From JACQHM01 sp964535215 (GTDB lineage: Bacteria > Methylomirabilota > Methylomirabilia > Methylomirabilales > JACQHM01): a stretch of DNA of 24,645 bases. The translations under genes were made by a program, and so were the position numbers. A model generated the notes under the pieces. It was not told the DNA's origin. It did not search any database and saw only the letters and a program-made list of their open reading frames with translations. Shown here one piece after another: positions 7,018 through 14,840 of the stretch (positions are counted from its first letter, which is position 1; each line of letters starts with the position of its first letter). The stretch lies in assembly GCA_964535215.1 (NCBI GenBank), contig CAZHST010000045.1, forward strand, positions 1 to 24,645, given 5' to 3'.

Positions 7018-8550
7018 ATGAACAAGTGGCTGATCGCCATCATGGCCTCCCTCTCGGCAGGGATGGAGATCCTCGATGCCAGCGTCGTCAACGTCGCCCT
7101 GGCCCATATGCAAGGGGGACTTTCGGCGGGCGTGGATGAGGTGGCCTGGGTCCTGACGGCGTACCTGGTCTCCAATGCCGTCATCCTTCCAATGACCGGC
7201 TGGCTGGCCGCCTTCTTCGGCCGGAAGCGGTTCTTCATCTTCTGTACCGTCCTCTTCGCCACCTGCTCCGCCCTGGCCGGTATTGCCCCGACCCTGACCC
7301 TCATGGTCTTCCTCCGGGTCCTCCAGGGCTTAGGCGGCGGAGCCCTCACGGCCACCGGCCAGGCCATCGTCATGGAGAGCTTCCCCCCAGCCCAGCGGGG
7401 GCTCGCCATGGCCGTCTGGGCAGCCGGATCGGTCGCCGGCTCCATCTCGGGCCCGATCCTCGGGGGGCAGATCGCGGACCACCTCAGCTGGCGCTGGGTC
7501 TTCTACCTGAATGTCCCGATTGCAGCCCTTGTCGTCCTCCTGGCCCTCCTCTTCCTTCACGATCCACCGTACCTTCAGAGAAGGGTGAGGAGGATTGACG
7601 GCTGGGGCTTCCTCCTCCTCGTCATCTGGGTCGGCTGCCTCCAGATCATCCTGGGAAGGGGGCAGCGGCTGGACTGGTTCAACTCCCGCTGGATTACCGG
7701 CCTTACCCTCCTGGCCCTCCCGGCCTTCCTCTCCTTCATCATCCGGGAGCTTGGCACGGAGGAGCCGGTGGTGGATCTCACGATCTTGACGAACCGAACC
7801 TTTACCGTCGGCACTGTCCTGATGGCCCTCCAGAACTTCGGCTTCTATGGGGCCATCGTCCTGATCGCCCTCTTTGCCCAGACCCTTATGGGCTACACGA
7901 CCCTCCAGGCTGGCCTGGTCATCGCCTCGGGGGCCGTCACCTCCGTTGTCACCATCTCGTTGGCAGGCCGGCTTCTCAACCTGCTCGATTATCGCCTCAT
8001 GATCGGGGCAGGGGCCCTGGTGAGCGGCCTGGCCATGCTGAAGGCGTCCTCCTTAAACCTTGAGGCCAGCTTCTTTCAGGTCATGATGCCCCGCCTCCTC
8101 CTGGGGCTCGGGCTCGGGTGGATGTGGATGCCCGTCACCACCGTCTCCCTGGCGGTCGTCCCAAGGGAGAAGATGGGGTACGCCTCCGGTCTCTTTAACC
8201 TCATGAGGAACCTGGGGGGAAGCTTCGGGATCGCCGTCGTCACGACCGTCTTGAGCCGGAGGGCTCAAACCCATCAGGCCCGTCTTGTGGCCCATGTCAC
8301 CCCGTGGGACCTGGACGTGCAGGAGCAGCTTCAGACGATGGCCGCCGCCTTCCGGGCCGCCGGCTCCGACCCGTTTACGGCCGAGAGGCAGGCCCTCGGA
8401 CGTCTCTACGCCGGGATCCGACAGCAGGCCTTACTCCTCGCCTTCCTCGATGATTTCCGCTTGATCGGCTACCTCCTCCTCGCCGTCATCCCCCTCCTCG
8501 TCCTGATGAAGGGGACGAAGCTGGGAGAAGGTCCAACCGAAACCCGCTAG
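7018..8550 (+). CDS. emrB: DHA2-type MFS multidrug exporter (EmrB/QacA family)
   Basis: A 510-residue inner-membrane transporter with about 14 predicted helices. Family signatures include the first-helix motif EILDASVVNVAL, the DHA2 segment WVLTAYLVSNAVILPMTGWL, the loop AAFFGRKRFF, and the helix 5 antiporter motif around GPILGGQIADHLSWRWVFYLN. These proteins use the proton gradient to export hydrophobic drugs, uncouplers or fatty acids. It follows the EmrA-type adaptor with an 8-base gap; GGGGAAAG precedes the ATG. The substrate cannot be deduced, and no dedicated regulator gene (MarR or TetR) lies beside the pair. Confidence 0.92.
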   Translation: MNKWLIAIMASLSAGMEILDASVVNVALAHMQGGLSAGVDEVAWVLTAYLVSNAVILPMTGWLAAFFGRKRFFIFCTVLFATCSALAGIAPTLTLMVFLRVLQGLGGGALTATGQAIVMESFPPAQRGLAMAVWAAGSVAGSISGPILGGQIADHLSWRWVFYLNVPIAALVVLLALLFLHDPPYLQRRVRRIDGWGFLLLVIWVGCLQIILGRGQRLDWFNSRWITGLTLLALPAFLSFIIRELGTEEPVVDLTILTNRTFTVGTVLMALQNFGFYGAIVLIALFAQTLMGYTTLQAGLVIASGAVTSVVTISLAGRLLNLLDYRLMIGAGALVSGLAMLKASSLNLEASFFQVMMPRLLLGLGLGWMWMPVTTVSLAVVPREKMGYASGLFNLMRNLGGSFGIAVVTTVLSRRAQTHQARLVAHVTPWDLDVQEQLQTMAAAFRAAGSDPFTAERQALGRLYAGIRQQALLLAFLDDFRLIGYLLLAVIPLLVLMKGTKLGEGPTETR

Positions 8551-8576
8551 AGGCGATTCCCTGTTTCCCCAGCAGG

Positions 8577-9743
8577 TTAGAGACCCTTGAGCATCATGCT
8601 CAGGAACCCTGCTCCTGCCCCGCCTAAGATCAACCATGGGGAGTTGACCTTGAATCGAAAAAGCCCGACAGCCGCCATGAGCGCAATCACAACGGTGAAC
8701 GGGTCGGTCAATGAAGCCCGGCCTAGCTGGATGGTCACGGCGGCCATGAGACCGAGCGAAGCGATGTTGACACCGTCCAAGAAACGGCTGGCCCAAGGGG
8801 AGTTCCGGAGCCGAGGAATAAGCGGATTGCTGATAGCGACAAAGACGAAAGATGGGAGAAAAATCCCAAGGGTCGCTAACAGGGCCCCAGCTATACCCCC
8901 GAGAACGAAGCCAATAAATGTGGCCGTTGTGAACAAAGGCCCGGGTGTGATCTGCCCGATGGCGATGGCATCCATGAGCTGCTGGTCAGTGAGCCACCCG
9001 AATCGCACCACAAAATCAGCCCTGAGGAACGCGAGCAGGACGTAGCCACTGCCATACAGCACGGCTCCGATCTTCAGGAAGGTGAAAAACAGCAGCGGGA
9101 GGCTGAAGGGGAGGGACGGCGAGGCTGGCAATCCGGCAAGCGGCATGAACACGAAACCGAAGGATGGCTTTTTCAATCGCTGGAGATTCATGCCGATCAT
9201 GACGGTCAATCCACCCGCGAAGAGCAGGAAAATTTCGTTGATGCCGAGGAAGGACAGGGTGAGGGTGGTCAGCCCGACCGCGGCGGTGAGCAGGCCCTTG
9301 ACCGCCTTTTGCCCCAAGCTCCACAGCGCCTGCAGGACGATGGCGATGATGACCGGTTTTACCCCATAAAGCAGCCAGAGGGCTTGAACCGTAGAGCCCA
9401 CATGCACGTAGACCCACGCCAGCGCCATAACGATGAGCGTGGCCGGGAAGATGAAACATACACCCCCGGTGATAAGGCCTGCCCATCCGGCCCGCAGAAA
9501 ACCCAGGTGAATGGCCATTTCGGTGGAGTTCGGCCCGGGGATCAGATTCGTCGCCCCGACCAGATCCAGGAAGCCCTGGTCGCTGATCCACTTGCGCCGT
9601 TTCACCACCTCATCGTGCATCATGGCAATATGGGCGGCTGGGCCCCCAAAACCGATGAGGCCGAGCTTGAGGAATAAAGCAGCGACTTCCTTCAATCGCA
9701 TGGATAAGGAGCCGTCCATCCCCTTCCCCCCACCCGTTGTCAC
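8577..9743 (-). CDS. chrA: Chromate transporter family protein ChrA
   Basis: A 388-residue membrane protein made of two homologous CHR halves. The first half carries FLKLGLIGFGGPAAHIAMM and LIPGPNSTEMAIHLG. The second carries LKIGAVLYGSGYVLLAFL and AIGQITPGPLFTTATFIGF, the usual paired motifs of the ChrA superfamily. Around ten to twelve hydrophobic helices are evident. Characterised members export chromate by proton symport; many relatives have unknown anion substrates. The GTG at 9743 is chosen as start because GGAGG sits seven bases upstream; later in-frame ATGs lack a site. It converges with the pump genes on the left and has no linked chrB-type regulator. Confidence 0.92.
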   Translation of the reverse strand: MTTGGGKGMDGSLSMRLKEVAALFLKLGLIGFGGPAAHIAMMHDEVVKRRKWISDQGFLDLVGATNLIPGPNSTEMAIHLGFLRAGWAGLITGGVCFIFPATLIVMALAWVYVHVGSTVQALWLLYGVKPVIIAIVLQALWSLGQKAVKGLLTAAVGLTTLTLSFLGINEIFLLFAGGLTVMIGMNLQRLKKPSFGFVFMPLAGLPASPSLPFSLPLLFFTFLKIGAVLYGSGYVLLAFLRADFVVRFGWLTDQQLMDAIAIGQITPGPLFTTATFIGFVLGGIAGALLATLGIFLPSFVFVAISNPLIPRLRNSPWASRFLDGVNIASLGLMAAVTIQLGRASLTDPFTVVIALMAAVGLFRFKVNSPWLILGGAGAGFLSMMLKGL

Positions 9744-9794
9744 CCTGGAACCTCCGGGGTCAGGCCTGTGAAGTCTCGGAGCGGCGGAGTTCTC

Positions 9795-10982
9795 TCATGC
9801 CGCGTTCAGGGTGTCCGGCACCTGGCCAAAGGCCAGGTGGGGATCGGCGGCCCGGATCGGCACCTCGGGGAGCCCAAGCTCCCGGCGGACCAGGTTCGCC
9901 CCCTGGACCAGGGCGATGCACTTGTAGAAGGCGATCCTCCGGGAGAGGCCCTCCCGCCCGAAGCCACAGTCGCTCGAAAGGATCAACCGCTCCGGGGGGA
10001 TGTACTCCAAGGCCTTCCGGATCAGATCGGCCACCACCTCCGGGGGCTCGATGACCGTGTTTGTATGGCTCACCACCCCGATGGCGATCTTCTTGGAGGT
10101 CTTGTGTTTCCCGAAGAGGGGGAGGTCCTTTCCGCCGGAGCTGGCACACTCAAAGGTGATGACGTCCGCATCCAGCTCCAGAAGATAGGGGAGGGCCCGT
10201 TCGTAGGAGGGGGGCTCCCAGAAGAGGCGTTGCTGGCTGGGGTTTCCCCAGCAGGTGTGGACCCAGATCTCAGCCTCCACCCCTTTCACCTCCCGGTTAA
10301 AGGCTTCGGTGAAGAACTGGAAGTCCCTGTCCGTCGTCTCTTCCCGGAGGGAGAGAAAGTGGTGCCTGGGCTCCTCGATCTGGATCAGGGGGCAACCGGC
10401 CTGGGCTAGCTCTTTCAGCTCCTCGTTCATGACGTCGCAGAGGTCGAGGATGAGTTCCCGGTCCGAAGGGTAGTACTGGTTCCACATCATGCGAACGAGG
10501 CACTGGGCACTGATGGTGCCGAACTTGACCGGCTTCGCCGTCATCCGCTGGGCCACCTTCCAGACGGCAGCGTACTCCAGGGGCCCGCGGGTGATCCTGT
10601 CCACGACGATCGGGGGCTGGTAGGCCTCCTGGACCTCCCACAGGATATGGCCGGGCCTGATCCGGAAGTCCCCCGACCATCCTGGGGAGAGGTCTCGACG
10701 GCCCCTTAAGCCCCCTAAGCGTTCAAGGACATAAAAGAACCAGGACTTCCCCCCTACGGCCAGATCAAAGCGGGCATCCCCGTCAGTCACGATGTCCAAT
10801 CCGGCCATCGCCTGCTCGTTGATGATGGCGGCAACGGCATCCAGGTACTGCTCCCGGAAGAGGGAGTCGCCCAGGGCAACCTTGAACGGACGACCATGGA
10901 GGCCCTGGGTGTACCAGCTGGGCTTAGGGTAGGAACCGGTAATGGTGGTCGGAAGCACCATGTTGGTGGTGACCTTCAACAT
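9795..10982 (-). CDS. MetE-like zinc-dependent methyltransferase (cobalamin-independent methionine synthase family)
   Basis: A 395-residue protein corresponding to the C-terminal catalytic barrel of MetE and its short relatives. It opens with PTTITGSYPKPSW, the typical entry strand. The zinc ligands of MetE are all present: H242 and C244 (VHTCWGN), E278 (FECASS) and C339 (SSDCGFG). The E-to-C distance equals that in Escherichia coli MetE. The N-terminal half of full MetE is absent, as in archaeal and 'core' MetE proteins and in alkyltransferases such as epoxyalkane:coenzyme M transferase. The methyl donor is therefore uncertain. The ATG at 10982 is chosen because GGAGAGGAGG lies nine bases upstream; the longer open frame to 11099 has no family similarity. 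The gene is divergent from the aldolase/kinase pair. Confidence 0.82.
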   Translation of the reverse strand: MLKVTTNMVLPTTITGSYPKPSWYTQGLHGRPFKVALGDSLFREQYLDAVAAIINEQAMAGLDIVTDGDARFDLAVGGKSWFFYVLERLGGLRGRRDLSPGWSGDFRIRPGHILWEVQEAYQPPIVVDRITRGPLEYAAVWKVAQRMTAKPVKFGTISAQCLVRMMWNQYYPSDRELILDLCDVMNEELKELAQAGCPLIQIEEPRHHFLSLREETTDRDFQFFTEAFNREVKGVEAEIWVHTCWGNPSQQRLFWEPPSYERALPYLLELDADVITFECASSGGKDLPLFGKHKTSKKIAIGVVSHTNTVIEPPEVVADLIRKALEYIPPERLILSSDCGFGREGLSRRIAFYKCIALVQGANLVRRELGLPEVPIRAADPHLAFGQVPDTLNAA

Positions 10983-11161
10983 AGCTGTCAGCCTCCTCTC
11001 CCTGATTGAGCTATGGACCCGCTGAACCGGGTCCCCGGGCTGAGGATCTTCCTGAGCGTCAAGGCCCTCCCGTCGCTTCGATGGCAGATGATACCCCATC
11101 CGGTCTCCCCGGACAAGATCCGTTTCAGGGAGGATGGTGGCTATGCCGTCTTCGGGGGATG

Positions 11162-11170
11162 TGATACACT
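11162..11170 (+). promoter_or_regulatory. Possible extended -10 element upstream of the aldolase-kinase pair
   Basis: TGA-TACACT lies 45 bases before the aldolase start and matches an extended -10 motif. No good -35 is present. It lies in the 233-base divergent gap between the MetE-like gene and the aldolase. No other gene or clear repeat is seen in that gap. Confidence 0.25.
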
Positions 11171-11215
11171 TACCGTAGGCTACCGCCTTGGGACGTTGGG
11201 GCTTGGAGGGAGGCT

Positions 11216-11866
11216 ATGGACGCCGAGACGATTATCCGAACCATTGAAGAGTCCCGCCTGATCCTGATCCTCCGCCATGTGCCGCCGAATCGGCTGGAGG
11301 GCTTGGCTCAGGCCTTTCAGCGGTCGGGGGTCCGCCTGATCGAGGTGGCGTTAAACGCCGCGAATGCCCTCGAGGTCATCGAACGGCTCCAGCATCGGGG
11401 ATTCATCGTCGGCGCGGGGACCGCCATCGAAAAGGAAGCGGCCGAGGCGGCCTTGAAGGCAGGGGTCCGGTTCCTCCTAAGCCCCACATGGGAGCCTTTC
11501 CTCCTTGAGCTTTGCCCCCGCTACGGGGCCGTGGCCATCCCTGGGGCCTTCACCCCCACCGAGATCTGGACGGCCCATCGAAGCGGCGCCCCCCTCGTCA
11601 AGGTCTTCCCCGCCTCCGCCCTTGGCCCTCCGTATCTTAAAGCCCTTTTGGCCCCGCTCCCGGATCTCCGGCTGATCCCGGTGGGAGGGGTTGGCCTGGA
11701 GAACGCGGCAGACTTCTTGAAGGCGGGCGCGGCGGCCTTAGGGGTCGGGAGCAACCTGCTGAAGCCCCCATGGGTGGCTGAGGGGAGGTTTGACGTGATC
11801 GAAGAGCACCTCACCTCTTTGGTGCGGATCATCGAGGCGCAGGGCCGATCTGAGGAGAGGGCATGA
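11216..11866 (+). CDS. dgoA: KDPG/KDPGal-type aldolase (2-dehydro-3-deoxy-6-phosphogalactonate aldolase)
   Basis: A 216-residue class I aldolase of the Eda/DgoA family. The Schiff-base lysine is K129 in LVKVFPAS, the general-base Glu is E43 in LIEVALN, and FIVGAGTAI (63-71) and the phosphate loop IPVGGVGLENA follow as in the family. It cleaves a 2-keto-3-deoxy-6-phospho sugar acid to pyruvate and glyceraldehyde 3-phosphate in the cytoplasm. Galactonate specificity is inferred from the next gene, a DgoK-type kinase that overlaps it by four bases (ATGA), which suggests translational coupling. GGAGGGAGG precedes the ATG. A 6-phosphogluconate-derived (KDPG) substrate is the main alternative. Confidence 0.88.
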   Translation: MDAETIIRTIEESRLILILRHVPPNRLEGLAQAFQRSGVRLIEVALNAANALEVIERLQHRGFIVGAGTAIEKEAAEAALKAGVRFLLSPTWEPFLLELCPRYGAVAIPGAFTPTEIWTAHRSGAPLVKVFPASALGPPYLKALLAPLPDLRLIPVGGVGLENAADFLKAGAAALGVGSNLLKPPWVAEGRFDVIEEHLTSLVRIIEAQGRSEERA

Positions 11867-12900
11867 AAGGCATGGAAACGTTCCTGGCCATGGATTCCGG
11901 GACCACGAATACGCGGGTCTGGTTGATCCGGGAGGGAAAGGTTCTGGCCAAGACCCAGGTCCAGGCTGGTGTCCGCGACACGGCCAGGACGGGAAGCCTG
12001 GCCTTTCTCAAGGAAGGCATTCGGACAGCCATCGGTCAGGTGCTGGAACAGGCCGGGGAAAAGCCGCCCCCCTTCGCCCTGGCCGCGGGGATGATCACGT
12101 CCGGACTTGGGCTGCTGGAGCTTCCCCATCTCCAGGCCCCCGTTGGGTGGAGGGAGCTGGCGGAGGCGGTGGAACAAGCCTCCTTTCCAGACCTGTACAA
12201 CCTCACCATCTACTTCGTCCGTGGCGTCCGGAGCGGGCCCCTCCCCTACACGTTGGAAGAGGCTCCGGGGGTGGACATCATCCGGGGTGAGGAGACCGAG
12301 GTCCTCGGAGCCTTGGAGACGCTCCCCCTGAAGGGCCCCCTCCTCTATCTCCACCTGGGTTCCCACTCGAAGGTGATCCAGGTGGATGCGGAGGAGAGGA
12401 TCGTCGGCGGGATCACCACCTTAGCCGGCGAGTTGATCCATGCGGTCCAGACCCAGACCATCCTCGGGAGCGCCCTCCCCAAAGGACCGGTGGAGCCGTT
12501 GGACGAGAGCCTGCTGTTCAGGGGGGCCATGTGGGAGGAACGGTACGGCCTTTCCCGGACCTTCTTTCTCATCCGGATCCTGGAGCAAAGCCACGAGTAT
12601 CGGGAGGCCCAACTGATGAGCGTCTTCGCCGGGGCCGTCGCCTCCGCCGACCTTCATGCCATGCGGGCCCACGGCCTCCTCAAAGATCGGTCCCAGCCGG
12701 TAATCCTCTCCGGCCAGCCAGCCTTTCAGCCTGCCTGGCGGTTTTTCCTTGAACGGGAAGGCTTCACGGTAACAGCCCTCACCCCCGAGGAGACCGAACG
12801 GGCCTTCCTAACCGGCCTCCAGAAGATCGTCCTCGGAAGCCCCGCCTTTCGCCCCGTCATCCGCGGACCCGACGGGGCCGCTTGGCAGGGATCGGCATGA
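11863..12900 (+). CDS. dgoK: 2-dehydro-3-deoxygalactonokinase
   Basis: A 345-residue sugar-acid kinase of the DgoK family (ASKHA fold). The phosphate-1 motif MDSGTTNTRVWLI lies near residue 10. Further family blocks include ALAAGMITSGLGLLELPHL, the ENGERG-like segment VDIIRGEETEVLGAL, and LLYLHLGSHSKVIQVD. It phosphorylates 2-keto-3-deoxygalactonate at C6, producing the substrate of the aldolase encoded just upstream. The start overlaps the aldolase stop (ATGA at 11863-11866); a second ATG three codons on is possible. The 3' end overlaps the convergent SDR gene by 44 bases, so both C-termini are encoded by the same DNA. Confidence 0.9.
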   Translation: MKGMETFLAMDSGTTNTRVWLIREGKVLAKTQVQAGVRDTARTGSLAFLKEGIRTAIGQVLEQAGEKPPPFALAAGMITSGLGLLELPHLQAPVGWRELAEAVEQASFPDLYNLTIYFVRGVRSGPLPYTLEEAPGVDIIRGEETEVLGALETLPLKGPLLYLHLGSHSKVIQVDAEERIVGGITTLAGELIHAVQTQTILGSALPKGPVEPLDESLLFRGAMWEERYGLSRTFFLIRILEQSHEYREAQLMSVFAGAVASADLHAMRAHGLLKDRSQPVILSGQPAFQPAWRFFLEREGFTVTALTPEETERAFLTGLQKIVLGSPAFRPVIRGPDGAAWQGSA

Positions 12901-13654
12901 CACCGTTCAAGGCGAGCCGGCCCCCATCCACATAGACCGTCGTCCCGGTCATGTAGCCCGCCTCATCAGAGGCCAGGAAGGCGGCGACGGCGGCAATCTC
13001 CTCGGGGCGCCCGATCCGGCCGAGGGGGGTTCGGGAGAGGACCCGGGCGAGGGCCTCAGGGTCCTTTAAGAGATCGGCGGTGGCCGCTGTCTGGATGGTC
13101 CCCGGGCCAATGGCCACCACCCGGATCCCGTAGGGGGCCAGGGCGACGGCCATCCCTTTGGTCAGCATGCTGATCCCCCCCTTCGACGCGGCGTAGGGGA
13201 CCAGGTCGGGGTGGGCCACCACCGAGTTCACCGAGGCCAGGTTGATGATCACCCCTCCCCTCCCAACCATCTGCCGGGCCACCAGTTGGCTTAAGAGAAA
13301 GGGGCCCTTCAGGTTCACGTCAATGATCCGGTCCCATTCGGCCTCGGGGATCTCAAAGAAGGAGCTCTGGCGGGGCTGATAGGCCGCGTTGTTCACCAGG
13401 ATGTCCACCGGCCCGAAGGTCCGGATCGTCCGCTCGACGAACCGTTCCAGCTCAGCTTTCCTGGCGACATCCACCCGGACCCCCAGGGCGTGCCCCCCTT
13501 CCCGGGCAATCTGACGGGCGTTCTCCTCCACCGCCTTTCGGTCAATGTCCCCGAGGGCAACCTTTGCCCCTTCTTCCGCAAACCGTCTCGCGATAGCCAG
13601 GCCGATCCCCCGCCCGGCCCCTGTGACGATGGCCACCTTGTCTTTCAGCTTCAT
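12857..13654 (-). CDS. Short-chain dehydrogenase/reductase, probably a sugar dehydrogenase
   Basis: A 265-residue classical SDR. The dinucleotide-binding motif TGAGRGIG is at 11-18, and an acidic D36 after the second strand favours NAD over NADP. NNAA is at 88-91, the catalytic Ser at 141 (NLASVNS), and Tyr154 with Lys158 in YAASK. The C-terminal TGTTVYVDGG block is typical. GGAGG precedes the ATG. It sits downstream of the DapA-family gene on the same strand and converges on the kinase. Context suggests oxidation of an aldose, for example galactose, to feed the pathway, but substrate cannot be read from sequence. The last residues (AKRPRRVRG) are basic and lie in the 44-base overlap with the kinase. 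Confidence 0.88.
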   Translation of the reverse strand: MKLKDKVAIVTGAGRGIGLAIARRFAEEGAKVALGDIDRKAVEENARQIAREGGHALGVRVDVARKAELERFVERTIRTFGPVDILVNNAAYQPRQSSFFEIPEAEWDRIIDVNLKGPFLLSQLVARQMVGRGGVIINLASVNSVVAHPDLVPYAASKGGISMLTKGMAVALAPYGIRVVAIGPGTIQTAATADLLKDPEALARVLSRTPLGRIGRPEEIAAVAAFLASDEAGYMTGTTVYVDGGRLALNGVMPIPAKRPRRVRG

Positions 13655-13687
13655 CCTCTTCCTCCCTCAAGTGGCTCGTAGCAGGTA

Positions 13688-13733
13688 GCCCGTGGCTTGT
13701 CGTAAGTAGGTCTACGGGCGACACGCCACGGGC
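13688..13733. repeat. Long inverted repeat between the DapA-family and SDR genes
   Basis: GCCCGTGGC (13688-13696) is the perfect reverse complement of GCCACGGGC (13725-13733). After one mismatch, TGTCG (13698-13702) pairs with CGACA (13719-13723). A partial copy of the left arm, GTGGCTCGTA, lies just outside at 13671-13680. There is no T-run on either strand, so it is not a standard intrinsic terminator. It may be a REP-like palindrome or an mRNA-stabilising element. Confidence 0.6.
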
Positions 13734-13737
13734 AGTC

Positions 13738-14619
13738 TCAAAGGGCCCCGGCCTCTTTCAGGGCTCTCCGGATCCGCTCCCGTTCCTCCTTCGTGCAGGG
13801 GAGCATAGGGCTTCGAGGGAAGCCCCCCGGCCTTCCGAGGAGGTTCAGGGCCTCCTTGATCCCGGCTGGGAAATTGGGGGCATAGGCAGCCCGGACGACG
13901 GGGAGGAGTCGGTTGTGGATGGCGAGGGCCTCATCGTACCGCTTCTCCCGGACGGCCTGGTAGAGCTTCAGCGAAGGTTCGGGGAGGATGGTGTTTAAAG
14001 CGGTGACAGCCCCCCTGGCCCCCAGGACAAGGGAAGGGAAGAGGAGATCGTTCACGGCGGAAAAAACGATGAACTCCTTGGGGGTGAGCCGCAGGATGTC
14101 GGCCAGGGTGTTCAGGCCGCCAACACTCTGCTTGATCCCGATGACCCCCGGGATCCCGGCGAGCCTTGCGACCAGGTCAGCCGAAAGGGGGACCGTCTGG
14201 ACGATGTTGTAGATCAGGACCGGGAGCCCCACCTCCCCGGCAATCCTCCGATAGTAGTCCATGATCCCCTCGGGCTTGGGCGGGAAGTAGTGGGTGGGGG
14301 TGACCTGGAGGGCAGTGGCCCCGGCCGCCTTGGCGAGCTTCCCCAGCCGGACGGCCTGCCGGGTCGAGTCCGGGACGATCCCGCAGAGGACCGGCACCCG
14401 GCCGTTTACCTCCTCCACGGTAACCTCGAAGACCCTCCGGTGCTCGTCCTCGGACAGGGTAACCCCCTCCCCGGTACTCCCGGTCGTCACCAGTCCATGG
14501 ACACCAGCCCCGATGAGATAGTTGATCTCAGCGCGAAGGCCCTTCTCGTCCAGCTCTTCATCCCTGGTGAACGGTGTCACCATGGGTGGCATGATCCCTT
14601 CCAGTTTCAAGGGTGGCAT
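13738..14619 (-). CDS. DapA-family pyruvate-dependent aldolase/lyase
   Basis: A 293-residue class I aldolase of the dihydrodipicolinate synthase/N-acetylneuraminate lyase family. GSTGE lies at 47-51, the catalytic Tyr at 137 (IYNIV) and the Schiff-base Lys at 163 (GIKQS). The length is normal. Family members include DapA, 2-keto-3-deoxygluconate aldolase and ketodeoxy-sugar-acid dehydratases. Next to a sugar-acid dehydratase and a 2-keto-3-deoxy-sugar kinase, a role on 2-keto-3-deoxy acids is more likely than lysine synthesis. It would give a non-phosphorylative branch beside the kinase/aldolase branch. AAGGAGGAG precedes the ATG. A good promoter lies upstream and probably drives this gene and the SDR. 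Confidence 0.85.
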   Translation of the reverse strand: MPPLKLEGIMPPMVTPFTRDEELDEKGLRAEINYLIGAGVHGLVTTGSTGEGVTLSEDEHRRVFEVTVEEVNGRVPVLCGIVPDSTRQAVRLGKLAKAAGATALQVTPTHYFPPKPEGIMDYYRRIAGEVGLPVLIYNIVQTVPLSADLVARLAGIPGVIGIKQSVGGLNTLADILRLTPKEFIVFSAVNDLLFPSLVLGARGAVTALNTILPEPSLKLYQAVREKRYDEALAIHNRLLPVVRAAYAPNFPAGIKEALNLLGRPGGFPRSPMLPCTKEERERIRRALKEAGAL

Positions 14620-14664
14620 GGTCTCCTCCTTGGGTGGACAACGTCAACGCTGATCCAGATCTGT

Positions 14665-14694
14665 GTTATACCGTCCCCCTTCCTCATCCCGCAA
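14665..14694 (-). promoter_or_regulatory. Sigma-70-like promoter for the DapA-family/SDR operon
   Basis: Read on the minus strand: TTGCGG (-35, 14694-14689), an 18-base spacer, then TATAAC (-10, 14670-14665). Transcription would start about 40 bases before the ATG at 14619. The same -35 hexamer is used before the LOG gene. Confidence 0.5.
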
Positions 14695-14744
14695 GCTTTT
14701 TTTCAGGGGGGTCCTCTTTTGACAGGACTCCCCCTGTGGGGGCC

Positions 14745-14774
14745 TTGACAACGAGGTGATCTCGGGGGTACTGT
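14745..14774 (+). promoter_or_regulatory. Sigma-70-like promoter for the enolase-superfamily dehydratase
   Basis: TTGACA (14745-14750), an 18-base spacer and TACTGT (14769-14774) form a reasonable promoter about 60 bases before the gene. Immediately upstream is a small perfect palindrome, CCCCC-TGT-GGGGG (14730-14742), and a second TTGACA at 14719. The palindrome could be an operator, which is speculative. Confidence 0.4.
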
Positions 14775-14840
14775 GCGGTGCAGGAGAGGGTCTGGGAGAC
14801 CCAAGAGCGTTTCACGTTCTCACGGGAAAGGAGAGGAAGG

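Noticed and set aside
11521..12366. Minus-strand open frame opposite the aldolase and kinase
   Set aside because: Low-complexity product antisense to two well-supported genes.
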